This document shows positions 33,012 through 41,459 of a stretch of DNA of 64,000 nucleotides, one piece after another. A model generated the notes under the pieces. It was not told the DNA's origin, made no database searches, and worked only from the letters and a program-made list of their open reading frames with translations. This DNA comes from Salinibacterium amurskyense (GTDB lineage Bacteria; Actinomycetota; Actinomycetes; Actinomycetales; Microbacteriaceae), in the NCBI RefSeq assembly GCF_002797685.1, contig NZ_PGFH01000001.1:1-64000 (forward strand), in the 5' to 3' direction. The translations under genes and the position numbers were made by a program. Position 1 is the first letter of the stretch. Each line of letters starts with the position of its first letter.

Positions 33012-33983
33012 CTAGCTCGCGCTCGGCTCGTCGGTAGTCGGCTCGCCCGTGATGATCGCGCGCAGCCAATCGCGGGCCTCCACGAAGACGTCGTTGCCAT
33101 AGCGCGGTGTCACCGTGGTGGCGAGCTTGTCTGCCCGCGGGTAGCTACCCAAGAAGATGACCTTGGGGCTAAAACGTTTGAGGCCTAAGAGAGCATCAGC
33201 TACACGCTCATCGAGGATGTGACCCTCAAGGTCGATGACGAAGCGGTAGCGCCCAAGCTCATCACCGATCGGGCGCGACTCGATCAAGCTCAAGTTCACG
33301 CCACGAGTAGCGAACTGCTCGAGCATGTCGAGGAGTCGACCGGGCTTGTCATCGGGAAGCTCCACGATGAGGCTCGTCTTGTCGGCTCCCGTTGGCTTCG
33401 GCAAGTCGGCAAGCGCGCTCACGAGAACGAAGCGGGTGACCGCGTTCTGGTTGTTGCCGATCTCCGTTGCCAAGACATCGAGTTCGTAGTGCTCGGTTAT
33501 GCCGGGCGGGGCGACAGCGGCATCCGCTAGTTCGCTTTCAAGGAGCGTTGCCGCGGCGGCCACGTTGGAGCTGGCCGGCATGTGGCCATGGCTGGGCAGA
33601 GTGGCGTCGAGCCAGCGTCGCGTTTGAGCGTAAGCCACCGGATGCGCGTTGACGACCTTCACGTCGGCGAGCGTGGTGCCGGGCCGCGCGACGAGCACGA
33701 AGTTCACCGAGACGAGGTATTCGCCCAGAATGCGGAGGTTGGGCACGTTGGCGAGGGCATCTTGCGTGGCGCTGACGCCACCCTCTACCGAGTTCTCGAT
33801 GGCAATCATCGCGGCAACACTACGGCCGCTCGTAACGTCGTCGAGGGCTTCGCCGACGTTGTTGACGCTCCTCCACTGTGCTCCGACTGCTTCGGGAACC
33901 TGCTTGAGCGCAGCCTCCGTAAACGTGCCGGCGGGCCCCAGGTAGCTGTAGCTCACAGTGGCAGGGCTGGGCGTCGAAGTCAT
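33012..33983 (-). CDS. pheA: Prephenate dehydratase
   Basis: A 323-residue monofunctional prephenate dehydratase that makes phenylpyruvate for phenylalanine synthesis. The catalytic region has YLGPAGTFTEAAL, IAIENSVEGGVSATQDAL and the signature NQNAVTRFVLVS. The ACT regulatory domain (about 205-280) carries VNLSLIESRPIGDELGRYRF, whose ESRP binds phenylalanine for feedback inhibition. No chorismate mutase domain is present. There is no Shine-Dalgarno; TAAACT at -12 to -7 from the ATG marks a leaderless start. It precedes no obvious operon partner. Confidence 0.96.
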   Translation of the reverse strand: MTSTPSPATVSYSYLGPAGTFTEAALKQVPEAVGAQWRSVNNVGEALDDVTSGRSVAAMIAIENSVEGGVSATQDALANVPNLRILGEYLVSVNFVLVARPGTTLADVKVVNAHPVAYAQTRRWLDATLPSHGHMPASSNVAAAATLLESELADAAVAPPGITEHYELDVLATEIGNNQNAVTRFVLVSALADLPKPTGADKTSLIVELPDDKPGRLLDMLEQFATRGVNLSLIESRPIGDELGRYRFVIDLEGHILDERVADALLGLKRFSPKVIFLGSYPRADKLATTVTPRYGNDVFVEARDWLRAIITGEPTTDEPSAS

Positions 33984-34008
33984 GTGACGAGTTTAGGGGT
34001 GTGGGAAC

Positions 34009-34821
34009 CTAGCCGTAGGTCGGTGCGGCGGGCAGACCAAAGAACTCTTCGAGAGTTTGGATGCCCGTGCCGTGCAGTTCTGCGGCAAGTTCCTTGCCCA
34101 CATAACGCAAGTGCCACGGTTCGTACTCGTAACCGGTGATGTCGGTTTTTCCTTCGGGGTAGCGCACAGTGAAGCCGTACTTCCAGCCGTTCTCATCGAG
34201 CCATCGGCCCTGCGGGGTATCTCCGAAGCACTGGGTGAGCGTGCAGTTGGCGGGCAACGCACTGATATCAATTGAGAGTCCCGTTTGGTGCTCGCTGTGA
34301 CCCGGTCGCGCGCTCGTGAGGTCAGCCGCCTCTTGACCTAGTTGCGACACCCAGCCGGCGTACACGCTCTCTTGAGACCAGTAGCTTCGATACGAACTCT
34401 GCGATTGCATTTGCAGCCCGGTGTCAGTTTGATAAGCCGCAAACATCTCTACGACAGCCGCAGCAGCTTCCGGCCGCAAGTACGGTTCGTACACATACGG
34501 CACATCGACGAAAACGAGTTCAGGTTCGTACGTTTGCGGGTTGAGCGGGCGGAGCTTATTGGCGACGACCCACAGGCTGCTCGCGTCATCCGTCGAGTAC
34601 TGCGTCTTGTCGAATGTGGGTGTCGGCGTAGGGGTCGGAGTGGGCGTCGGTGTCGGCGTGGGGCTCGGTGTTCGCGTTGCAGTGGCTACGGGTTCGGGCG
34701 TGGGCGCCAGAGCCACGAAGGAAATCACCACGGCAGCAACAATCAGCACGAGTCCCGTGACAGCAATGATGATCAGACGGCGGTTCGATCCACCGGATGC
34801 GGGGGCAGCAGATTCAGACAC
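34009..34821 (-). CDS. M15-family D-alanyl-D-alanine carboxypeptidase (VanY-like)
   Basis: A 270-residue wall peptidase anchored by one N-terminal helix (about 14-38, RLIIIAVTGLVLIVAAVVIS). A Thr-Pro repeat linker (about 45-70) is followed by the extracellular VanY domain. Zinc ligands are the His and Asp of SARPGHSEHQTGLSIDI and the His of EPWHLRYVG. It would trim the terminal D-Ala from peptidoglycan stem peptides. The start is GTG with TAGTAT at -12 to -7 and no Shine-Dalgarno, so leaderless. It is divergent from a small GNAT-like gene. Confidence 0.92.
   Translation of the reverse strand: MSESAAPASGGSNRRLIIIAVTGLVLIVAAVVISFVALAPTPEPVATATRTPSPTPTPTPTPTPTPTPTFDKTQYSTDDASSLWVVANKLRPLNPQTYEPELVFVDVPYVYEPYLRPEAAAAVVEMFAAYQTDTGLQMQSQSSYRSYWSQESVYAGWVSQLGQEAADLTSARPGHSEHQTGLSIDISALPANCTLTQCFGDTPQGRWLDENGWKYGFTVRYPEGKTDITGYEYEPWHLRYVGKELAAELHGTGIQTLEEFFGLPAAPTYG
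34616..34672 (-). repeat. 6-bp tandem repeats encoding a Thr-Pro linker
   Basis: Degenerate hexamers (GTCGGC/GTAGGG/GTGGGC types on the plus strand) encode about ten consecutive Thr-Pro pairs between the membrane anchor and the peptidase domain. Such linkers span the peptidoglycan and can change length by slippage. Confidence 0.75.
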
Positions 34822-34897
34822 CCGTCGATACTATTCCCCTGCTTTGGCGCGCCGCAGAACACATCCCCAATCGAGCACCCGCGAGTAGGGTTGAACT

Positions 34898-35182
34898 ATG
34901 GCCAGCGAAGTTATCCACGACCCCGCGATGCACCGCTACGAGCTGCTTGTCGACGGGATTCAAGCGGGCCTCGCCGACTACCAACTGCGCGACGATCAGA
35001 TCGTGTTCGTCCACACAGAGATCGATCCCAAATATCGCGGTCAGGGTCGCGGTACCGAACTCGCTCGCGGCGCCCTCAATCTGGTGCGCGCCGAAAGTGA
35101 AACCCGCGTCGTGGCTAAGTGCGAATTCATCGACAAGTTCATCACTGACCATCCCGAGTACCGCGACCTCCTCAGCCGCTAG
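34898..35182 (+). CDS. GNAT-like small acetyltransferase (YidJ/N-acetyltransferase_CG type)
   Basis: A 94-residue protein with the short GNAT-like fold. YELLVDGIQAGLADYQL forms the first strands, VHTEIDPKYRGQGRGTELAR carries the acetyl-CoA pyrophosphate loop (RGQGRG), and VVAKCEFIDKFITDHPEY is the typical end. Family members acetylate unknown small targets. TAGGGT lies exactly at -12 to -7 from the ATG and there is no Shine-Dalgarno, so translation is leaderless. It converges with hmuV downstream. Confidence 0.9.
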   Translation: MASEVIHDPAMHRYELLVDGIQAGLADYQLRDDQIVFVHTEIDPKYRGQGRGTELARGALNLVRAESETRVVAKCEFIDKFITDHPEYRDLLSR

Positions 35183-35203
35183 CGGCCGCCTCTAGCGAGG
35201 TAG

Positions 35204-35959
35204 TCAGCGGCGAGGGACGACGACCGGATGCCCGCCCACGTCGTGCAGGTCAACCGCGAGGCCATAGACCCGCTCGACTCGCTCGGCGGTGAGTACCTCG
35301 CTGGGAGTGCCGATGGCGTCGAGCGTGCCGTGCGCGATAAGCGCGAGGCGGTCGGAGTAGGCGCCGGCCAAGCTCAAGTCGTGGAGCACCACGACGACGG
35401 CCCGGCCATCCTGAGCCATCGTGCGGGCGACGCGCATGACGTCTTCTTGGTGGCGCAGGTCAAGGGCAGCGGTCGGCTCATCCAGAAACACGACGGGCGT
35501 GTGCTGAGCAAGCACGCGCGCGAGGGAGACGCGCGCTTTTTCGCCACCCGACAGCGTCGTATAGCGGCGGTCACCCAGATGAGCGACATCCGTTACTTCT
35601 AAGGCTTCGTTGACCACGGCAACATCGTCGCGACTCTCGACTTCGCGCGCCCAGGGGCTGCGACCCATTGCTACAACCTCGGAGACGCGGAATGGAAAGC
35701 TCACGCTGTTCTCTTGAGTGAGCACGGCACGCAGTCGGGCAAGCTCGCCGTGGCGGATGCCGCCCACGTCTCGACCGTCGATCGTCACGGTGCCGCTGTC
35801 GGGCTTTCGATCGCCGCTCAACACCGCGAGCAGAGTGGATTTTCCGGCACCGTTCGGGCCAACGAGGGCGAGCACTTCGCCCGGCGCCACGTCGAGGCTG
35901 ACGTCGTCGAGAATGGCGCGGCCTCCAAGCCGCACACCGATATTGCGTGCGCTGATCAT
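35204..35959 (-). CDS. hmuV: Heme/siderophore ABC transporter ATPase (HmuV-like)
   Basis: A 251-residue ABC ATPase. Walker A is GPNGAGKSTLLAV, the Q loop VLTQEN, the signature LSGGEKARVSLARVLAQ, Walker B VVFLDEPTAALDL and the switch His is in VVVLHDLSLA. Length and sequence fit the FecE/HmuV class that powers heme, B12 or Fe-siderophore import through FecCD-type permeases. It overlaps the permease gene by 4 bp (ATGA). No binding-protein gene (HmuT) is next to it in this window, so the ligand is uncertain. Confidence 0.9.
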   Translation of the reverse strand: MISARNIGVRLGGRAILDDVSLDVAPGEVLALVGPNGAGKSTLLAVLSGDRKPDSGTVTIDGRDVGGIRHGELARLRAVLTQENSVSFPFRVSEVVAMGRSPWAREVESRDDVAVVNEALEVTDVAHLGDRRYTTLSGGEKARVSLARVLAQHTPVVFLDEPTAALDLRHQEDVMRVARTMAQDGRAVVVVLHDLSLAGAYSDRLALIAHGTLDAIGTPSEVLTAERVERVYGLAVDLHDVGGHPVVVPRR

Positions 35960-37014
35960 GCCCAGCCTCCGCTCTGGCGACGCTGACGGAAGAGCAGGTA
36001 GAAGAAGAACGGGCCACCAACGAGCGAGGTGAGCAAGCCAATCGGCAGGTCGCCACCCGCAACGACGGAGCGGGCGAGCAGGTCGGAGAGCACGAGCAGC
36101 ACGCCACCGCCGATGGCGCTCGCGACGATGAGCGCGCGGTGCGCCGGGCCGATCACCATGCGCATTGCGTGCGGCACCACGAGACCGACGAAGGCGATGA
36201 TGCCGACGAACGCCACGGCCACACCGGTGAGCAGCGCAACGATCACGATCGAGACAATGCGGAGGCGTTCAACGTTGACGCCGAGGTGGCGGGCGTTGCG
36301 CTCCCCCAGCGCCAAAAGGTCGAAGGGGCGAGCGAGCACGATGGCGGCAGTGAGGCCCACAGCGGTGACGAGCGCGACGATGAGCACTTCGCTCCACCGC
36401 GATCCGTTGAGTGAGCCGAGCTGCCAGAACACGATCTGCTCGCGGCTGCCGGAGTCAGCGATGAACAGCAGGAAGGCCAATCCCGCGCCAGCGAAGGCAT
36501 TGACCGCGATACCGGTGAGCAAGAGCGTGACGACTTCGGTGCGGCCGTTGGCGCGCGAGACGAAGTACACGAGCAACGTGGCGAGCAGACCGCCGACGAA
36601 AGCAAAGAGCGCAATCGCCCCATCGCCGAGCGCAGAAATTCCTACGACGATCGCGATGGCTGCGCCGAGAGCGGCACCGGATGACACTCCGACCACGCCC
36701 GGTTCAGCCAGTGGGTTGCCGAAAATGGCCTGCATGACGGCGCCGGCCACGGCGAGGGCGGCGCCCACGACCAGGGCCATCGCTATGCGCGGAAAGCGTA
36801 CGACCCAGAGCGTGGATTCCACGATGGAGTCGCTCGGGGCCCACTCGTTCTGGATGCCGAGCGCCCGCAAGAGAGAACCGCCCACTTCGGCGGGGCTTAC
36901 GGGCAGTTGCCCGAGCACGGCAGACGCCACGACACCACCGAGCAGCAGAGCGGCCAGGGTGAGCGTGAGGGTCAAGCCGCGGAGGGTGTGGTTCACGGAA
37001 CGCGCTGCAGCCAC
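35956..37014 (-). CDS. hmuU: FecCD-type ABC permease (HmuU-like)
   Basis: A membrane permease of up to 352 residues with about ten helices, of the BtuC/FhuB/HmuU family. Landmarks are VRFPRIAMALVVGAALAVAG, GNPLAEPGVVGVSSGAALGA and the cytoplasmic coupling loop VAFVGIIAFVGLVVPHAMR. Two GTG starts are possible: 37014 overlaps lplA by 22 bp, while 36996 forms a GTGA stop-start with the lplA stop. I keep the longer one but find the 36996 start equally likely. It is followed by hmuV. Confidence 0.88.
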   Translation of the reverse strand: MAAARSVNHTLRGLTLTLTLAALLLGGVVASAVLGQLPVSPAEVGGSLLRALGIQNEWAPSDSIVESTLWVVRFPRIAMALVVGAALAVAGAVMQAIFGNPLAEPGVVGVSSGAALGAAIAIVVGISALGDGAIALFAFVGGLLATLLVYFVSRANGRTEVVTLLLTGIAVNAFAGAGLAFLLFIADSGSREQIVFWQLGSLNGSRWSEVLIVALVTAVGLTAAIVLARPFDLLALGERNARHLGVNVERLRIVSIVIVALLTGVAVAFVGIIAFVGLVVPHAMRMVIGPAHRALIVASAIGGGVLLVLSDLLARSVVAGGDLPIGLLTSLVGGPFFFYLLFRQRRQSGGWA

Positions 37015-38042
37015 TCTTCGGTGCCGAACTTCTCGGCAACGAGTTCTTCAGCGCGCGCAATCTCGTCGCTCGTCAGTTCGCTCTCGGCAAGGCCGTGGAG
37101 CCCACGGAAGGTCGCAACCATGGTGTCGATGATGTCGGCGCGCTCCATTCCGGTCTGGCTGCGCAGCGGGTCAACCCGCTTGGCCGCGGACTTGGTGCCC
37201 TTGTCGCTCATTTTCTCGCGACCGATGCGCAAGACCTGAACCATCTTCTCGCCATCCATGTCGTAGCTCATGGTGACGTGGTGCAGCACGGCACCGGCGC
37301 CGAGACGCTTCTGGGCCGCTCCGCCGATCTTGCCGGTGGGGCTCGCAATGTCATTGAGCGGCTGGTAGCTCGCTTCGATGCCGAGCGACTTGAGAGCGAT
37401 GATGACCCACTCGTCGAGGAAGGCGTAGGAGTCCGCGAACGTCATCCCCTGCACGAGCTCGACCGGTACATAGATCGAGTAGGTGATCACGGTGCCGGCT
37501 TCCATGAACATGGCGCCTCCACCGGAGATGCGACGCACGACCTCGAAGCCGTACTTCTTGGCGTTCTCGAGGTCGACTTCGTTGCGCAGCGACTGGAAGC
37601 TGCCGATCACGACGGCGGGCTTGTTCCACTCCCAGATGCGCAAAGTGGGCTTACGGCGACCGGAGGCAACCTCTTCGGAGAGCACCTGATCCATCGCCAT
37701 TTGCATGCGGGGTTCCAACGGCGGGCCGGTGACGATCTGCCAGTCGTAGTCTTTCCAGGTCGTGGCACGCTGCAGGGCGCGACGGATGGCCGTGGCCACC
37801 GATTCGGCAGAGAAGCCGAGCATCACCGTGCCCTCGGGCAGTGACTGCTGAATCGCGCTCGTGATGGTCTTCGCGTCGGAGTTAGCGGGCAGACCTTCGA
37901 TGGCGGCGTTGATGTCTTCGAGGGCCTCATCCGGCTCTAAGAAGAAGTCACCCGCGAGACGAAAGTTGGTGATGGCGTCATCGACAACATCGAGATCGAC
38001 CACTACGAGTTTTCCGCCGGGCACCTTGAATTCGCCGTGCAT
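36993..38042 (-). CDS. Lipoate-protein ligase family protein with N-terminal accessory domain
   Basis: A 349-residue protein. Residues 1-90 (HGEFKVPGGKLVVVDLDV, LPEGTVMLGFSAESVATAI) form the small accessory domain that in LplA is C-terminal. The catalytic BPL/LplA domain follows, with VVRRISGGGAMFMEAGTVIT and TGKIGGAAQKRLGAGAVLHH, the latter holding the adenylate-binding Lys. It should attach lipoate or octanoate to E2/H-protein domains. The reversed domain order is known among archaeal and actinobacterial ligases. AGGGG lies 7 bases before the ATG. Its stop overlaps the start of hmuU, an unusual partner. Confidence 0.88.
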   Translation of the reverse strand: MHGEFKVPGGKLVVVDLDVVDDAITNFRLAGDFFLEPDEALEDINAAIEGLPANSDAKTITSAIQQSLPEGTVMLGFSAESVATAIRRALQRATTWKDYDWQIVTGPPLEPRMQMAMDQVLSEEVASGRRKPTLRIWEWNKPAVVIGSFQSLRNEVDLENAKKYGFEVVRRISGGGAMFMEAGTVITYSIYVPVELVQGMTFADSYAFLDEWVIIALKSLGIEASYQPLNDIASPTGKIGGAAQKRLGAGAVLHHVTMSYDMDGEKMVQVLRIGREKMSDKGTKSAAKRVDPLRSQTGMERADIIDTMVATFRGLHGLAESELTSDEIARAEELVAEKFGTEEWLQRVP

Positions 38043-38075
38043 CGCTCACCCCTGTCTAGTTGTACTCAATCCAGC

Positions 38076-38537
38076 CTACTGGGCAGCGTCAGGCTGCGGA
38101 ATTGACCAGTCGAGCGGGGGAACAAACTCCCCATGCCCGTGGTCGATCATCCGTGCTCGCAAACGCTGAAAAGCCTCATCGAGCGCCTCGGTGCCGGGAT
38201 CGCGATTAATGCCGGTGTGGCTGTACTCGTAGACGGTCCACGACGGCCACACATGCAAGTGCGCGTGCGGCACCCGGTAGCCCTCAAACATGACGCCGAC
38301 GCGATCGGCATCCCACTCGTCGCGCTGAGCGAGGCCGATGAGGCGCCCGACGCGGAAGATGTGCATCGCGAGCTCTTCGTCGAGGTCGCTCCACCGATCA
38401 ACCTCGATGCGCGGAATCACGAGCACGTGACCCGGCTTGCGGGGCTCGATCGTGAGAATGGCAAAGACACGGTCATCCGCCCAGATGAAGCGCCCGGGCG
38501 AGCGACCGTTCAGAATCTCGGTGAAAATCGACGCCAT
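38076..38537 (-). CDS. HIT-family hydrolase
   Basis: A 153-residue histidine-triad protein. The triad reads VPHAHLHVWP (His-x-His-x-His), and the N-terminal part FIWADDRVFAILTIEPRKPGHVLVIPR is typical of the Hint/HIT group that hydrolyses nucleoside phosphoramidates or dinucleotides. Its ATG lies directly after the TAG of the upstream lipase, so translation is coupled. It is followed by the lipoate ligase gene after a 33-base gap. Confidence 0.93.
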   Translation of the reverse strand: MASIFTEILNGRSPGRFIWADDRVFAILTIEPRKPGHVLVIPRIEVDRWSDLDEELAMHIFRVGRLIGLAQRDEWDADRVGVMFEGYRVPHAHLHVWPSWTVYEYSHTGINRDPGTEALDEAFQRLRARMIDHGHGEFVPPLDWSIPQPDAAQ

Positions 38538-39524
38538 CTATTCGGATGGAGCAGGTTCGGACGGTGCTGCGTCGGACTGCGCTGCGGCTGACTGTGTTGC
38601 GCCGGGCTGGGTCGCCTCGTTCTTGGCCGCGGGCGGCAACGGGGCGTCCGGATGCACCGGCTTGAGCCGCGCATCGAGCCACGCCACCAGGTCAGCGATC
38701 ACTTCGTCTTTATTGGTCTCGTTGAAAATCTCGTGACGCGCACCCGGGTACACAATCGCTTCGATATCGGTGAGCTTGGAGCGCACAACGTAGTCGGCGG
38801 CGAGCGCCTCGATGCTTGCTTCTCCGCCGAGCGAATCTTCGTCGCCGATCATGATGAGCAGCGGGATGTCACGGGCGAAGTGTTTGGCCGGGCGCCCCAT
38901 GAGGCGCATTCCATCGACGGGGCCGAAGAGCTTAAGGGCATCTGCGTAGAACGTCAGCGGGTCATTCACGAAGTCTTCGGCAACCTGAGGATCGCGGCTG
39001 AGCCACTCGTAACCGGTGGTGCCGAGGTCTTTGTGCTTGGCGTTGAGGTTGCCGCTGTTCATGTGAGCGAAGGTGCGGTGCGCGGTGCCCGTGAGGATCG
39101 CGACTTCGTATTCCTTGGAGTGCGTGTTGAGCACGTCTTGCACCATAAGCGAGCCCCAGGAATGACCGAGCAGAGCGAGCGGAAGCGTGGGGTGATCGCG
39201 GCGGATGATGGCCGAGAGTTCGCGGATGTTTTCGGTGGCGGCGCGCAGCCCGCCCTTGCCGAGCTTGCCCAGCTTGCTGGCGTCACCCGCGTTTTGGTCG
39301 AGACCGGTGGCACCGTGGCCGCGGTGGTCGTCGGCGTAGACCGTATAACCGGCGGCGACGAGAGCTTGAGCAACGTGCTCATAGCGGCGGGCGTGATCGC
39401 CGAGGCCGTGGGTGAGCTGCAGAACCGCGTGGGCTTTCGGCGATTCCCACACGTAGTAGTGAATCGTGACTCCGTGCGCGTCAACGTAGGAGTGGTCAGT
39501 TCGTGGCGCCGTAAACGTGGGCAT
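38538..39524 (-). CDS. Alpha/beta hydrolase, monoacylglycerol-lipase-like
   Basis: A protein of about 328 residues of the serine aminopeptidase S33/MGL group. The nucleophile elbow is GHSWGS (Ser122), the acid lies in IMIGDEDSLGG, and the His in YPGARHEIFNE. QLTHGLGDHARRYEHVA is the typical MGL N-terminal block. The last 40 residues are Ala/Pro/Ser-rich and probably disordered. The start at ATG 39524 is chosen for AAGGAGG at 7 bases; a longer frame has none. It is divergent from marR, whose operator lies between them, so both may be MarR-controlled. Confidence 0.9.
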   Translation of the reverse strand: MPTFTAPRTDHSYVDAHGVTIHYYVWESPKAHAVLQLTHGLGDHARRYEHVAQALVAAGYTVYADDHRGHGATGLDQNAGDASKLGKLGKGGLRAATENIRELSAIIRRDHPTLPLALLGHSWGSLMVQDVLNTHSKEYEVAILTGTAHRTFAHMNSGNLNAKHKDLGTTGYEWLSRDPQVAEDFVNDPLTFYADALKLFGPVDGMRLMGRPAKHFARDIPLLIMIGDEDSLGGEASIEALAADYVVRSKLTDIEAIVYPGARHEIFNETNKDEVIADLVAWLDARLKPVHPDAPLPPAAKNEATQPGATQSAAAQSDAAPSEPAPSE

Positions 39525-39615
39525 GAGGGCCTCCTTGCTGTGCCATTCTACGGCCGTGAACGTGAGAGCAGAATGAGTGAGTTTCGTCTGCTGCCCCTTC
39601 GCGTTTACGAAACTA

Positions 39616-39643
39616 GTTAGCAAGACTAATTTGCTAGACTAAC
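39616..39643. promoter_or_regulatory. MarR-type operator over the marR promoter
   Basis: TAGCAA (39618-39623) and TTGCTA (39631-39636) form a perfect inverted repeat around 7 bases, flanked by outer GTTAG/CTAAC (39616-39620 and 39639-39643). The right arm overlaps the -10 box TAGACT (39635-39640) of the marR gene. AGACTAA is also repeated every 13 bp. It is a good candidate for autoregulation. Confidence 0.65.
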
Positions 39644-39647
39644 GAAT

Positions 39648-40064
39648 ATGCCTGACAAACTAGACGACGAACTCCGCATCGCCTTCATGCGCATCGCCCG
39701 TCGCATCCGGCAGCAACGCCACGACGACACCCTCAGCGACAGCCAGCTCTCCGTTCTCTATGTGCTCAGCCAGCATGGCGGCAGCACTCTCGCGGCCCTC
39801 GCCGAGCACGAACGCGTCACCCCGCCGTCGATGAATCGCACCGTCAACTGCTTGAGCGATGACGGTCTCGTCACGCGCTCCAGCTCCCCCGACGACGGCC
39901 GCAAAGTGCTCATTGAAGCGACGGATGCGGGAGTCGAGCTAATCGCCAAAACTCGCCAGCGCCGCGCCGAATGGTTTGCCGCCGAACTCTCGACCCTCTC
40001 CGCTGACGAGCACGCCGCCCTCCATGCAGCCATCCCGGTGCTGTTGAAGTTGGCCAATTCGTGA
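39648..40064 (+). CDS. MarR-family transcriptional regulator
   Basis: A 138-residue winged-helix repressor. The DNA-binding part is LSDSQLSVLYVLSQHGGSTLAALAEHERVTPPSMNRTV by position 35-75, followed by a wing with SSSPDDGRKVLIEATDAG. It is leaderless or has a 1-base leader: TAGACT ends 8 bases before the ATG and no Shine-Dalgarno is seen. Its stop overlaps the GTG start of the MFS gene (GTGA), so repressor and efflux pump are made together, as in many drug or metabolite efflux units. The ligand is unknown. Confidence 0.93.
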   Translation: MPDKLDDELRIAFMRIARRIRQQRHDDTLSDSQLSVLYVLSQHGGSTLAALAEHERVTPPSMNRTVNCLSDDGLVTRSSSPDDGRKVLIEATDAGVELIAKTRQRRAEWFAAELSTLSADEHAALHAAIPVLLKLANS

Positions 40065-41398
40065 GCGCAATGTTCCGCTCGCTTCGCTTCTTCAACTACC
40101 GGCTCTGGACCATTGGCGCGATCGTCTCCAACACGGGCGCGTGGATGCAGCGCACCGCCCAGGACTGGATCGTTCTTACCGAGCTGACCGACCATGACGC
40201 CGCGGCTCTCGGGTTCACGATGGCGCTGCAGTTCGGTCCCCTGCTTTTGCTCATGCCCATCGCGGGAATCATCGCCGACCGCTTCGACCGCCGCGTCGTG
40301 TTGCTGTGGACGCAGTTCAGTCAGTTCATTCTTGCGCTTGGCCTCGGCATCCTCGTGGTCTCGGGCTACGTCGAGCTGTGGCACGTTTACGTCTTTGCGC
40401 TACTTCTTGGTGTGGCTACCGCGATCGACGCACCCGTTCGTCAAGCCTTCGTTTCGGAGCTCGTGAGCGACAAAGACCTGCCCAACGCGGTCGCGCTCAA
40501 CTCCATGTCATTCCAGAGCGCCCGCCTCATCGGCCCCGCGATTGCCGGAGTACTCGTTGCCGCAATCGGCTCCGGCCCGGTGTTCCTCGTGAACGCGGCC
40601 TCGTTCGCGGGCGTGCTCGCGTCGCTGTGGTTCATTCGTCGCAACCAGCTCTATCCCGTGGCCAAGCTCGGGCGAGCGAAGGGCCAGATTCGGGATGGGC
40701 TGCGCTACGTGCGCAACCGGCCAGACATCCTGATCGTGCTCGTCATGGTCTTCTTGGTCGGAACCTTCGGGTTCAACTTCCCCGTCTTCATCTCCACCAT
40801 GGCGACCACCGAGTTCGGCAAGGGCGCAGCGGAGTTCGGCCTGCTCTCGTCGATGATGGCCGTGGGTGCGATCGTCGGCTCGTTGTTGGCCGCTCGCCGC
40901 GAGCGCGCACGTTTGGGCGTTGTCGTGGTCGGCTCCGCATTCTTCGGGATGGCGTGCCTGATCGCCGCGCTCTCCCCCAGCTACTGGACCTTCGGCGCCG
41001 CCCTCACGATCGTCGGCGTCTCGTCACTAACGATGATGACAACCGCCAACGCCTACGTTCAGACCTCCACGACACCGATCATGCGTGGCCGCGTCATGGC
41101 TCTCTACCTCGCGATCTTCGCCGGCGGTACCCCGATCGGCGCCCCCATCGTTGGCTGGGCCGCCAACGAACTCGGCGCCCGCTGGGCCCTCGGCATCGGC
41201 TCCCTCTCGGGGCTTCTCGCCGCGGCCGCCGCGATCATCTGGCTTGTCTACAGTCGCGGGATGCGCGTGGGCCGCGTGCCCGAAAGTCGCTTCCGCCTGC
41301 GGTTGCGCTTCCCGCCCGAGCCCACACCCGATGAAGAACGCGAACTCGCGACACAAGAGATCGCGATCGTCGAGACGACCACTCGCCGCACTAGCTAA
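40061..41398 (+). CDS. MFS transporter, EntS/MFS_3 type exporter
   Basis: A 445-residue major facilitator protein with 12 predicted helices. The N-terminal FRSLRFFNYRLWTIGAIVSN and TAQDWIVLTELTDHDAAALG are hallmarks of the enterobactin-exporter-like group, and IAGIIADRFDRRVVLLWTQF is the loop 2-3 motif A. The tail (about 405-445) is acidic and cytoplasmic. It is translationally coupled to marR, so expression is likely derepressed by its own substrate. Substrate could be a drug, siderophore or metabolite. Confidence 0.92.
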   Translation: MSAMFRSLRFFNYRLWTIGAIVSNTGAWMQRTAQDWIVLTELTDHDAAALGFTMALQFGPLLLLMPIAGIIADRFDRRVVLLWTQFSQFILALGLGILVVSGYVELWHVYVFALLLGVATAIDAPVRQAFVSELVSDKDLPNAVALNSMSFQSARLIGPAIAGVLVAAIGSGPVFLVNAASFAGVLASLWFIRRNQLYPVAKLGRAKGQIRDGLRYVRNRPDILIVLVMVFLVGTFGFNFPVFISTMATTEFGKGAAEFGLLSSMMAVGAIVGSLLAARRERARLGVVVVGSAFFGMACLIAALSPSYWTFGAALTIVGVSSLTMMTTANAYVQTSTTPIMRGRVMALYLAIFAGGTPIGAPIVGWAANELGARWALGIGSLSGLLAAAAAIIWLVYSRGMRVGRVPESRFRLRLRFPPEPTPDEERELATQEIAIVETTTRRTS

Positions 41399-41405
41399 AC
41401 GCAGC

Positions 41406-41436
41406 GTGGGGCGGATGCTCGCAGCATCCGCCCCAC
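41406..41436. terminator. Bidirectional terminator
   Basis: A perfect 14-bp stem GTGGGGCGGATGCT/AGCATCCGCCCCAC with a 3-base loop sits between the convergent MFS and transglutaminase genes. There is no clear U-tract. Confidence 0.85.
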
Positions 41437-41459
41437 CTGTCGTTCTCGTCTCTGGCGGC

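Noticed and set aside
34616-34672. CRISPR-like or satellite array
   Set aside because: The short repeats are in frame in the VanY-like gene and encode a Thr-Pro linker; there are no spacers.
40306-41334. Open frame of 342 codons on the plus strand inside the MFS gene
   Set aside because: It is a +1-type frame within the MFS transporter gene; the product is Arg/His-rich with no membrane helices or motifs.
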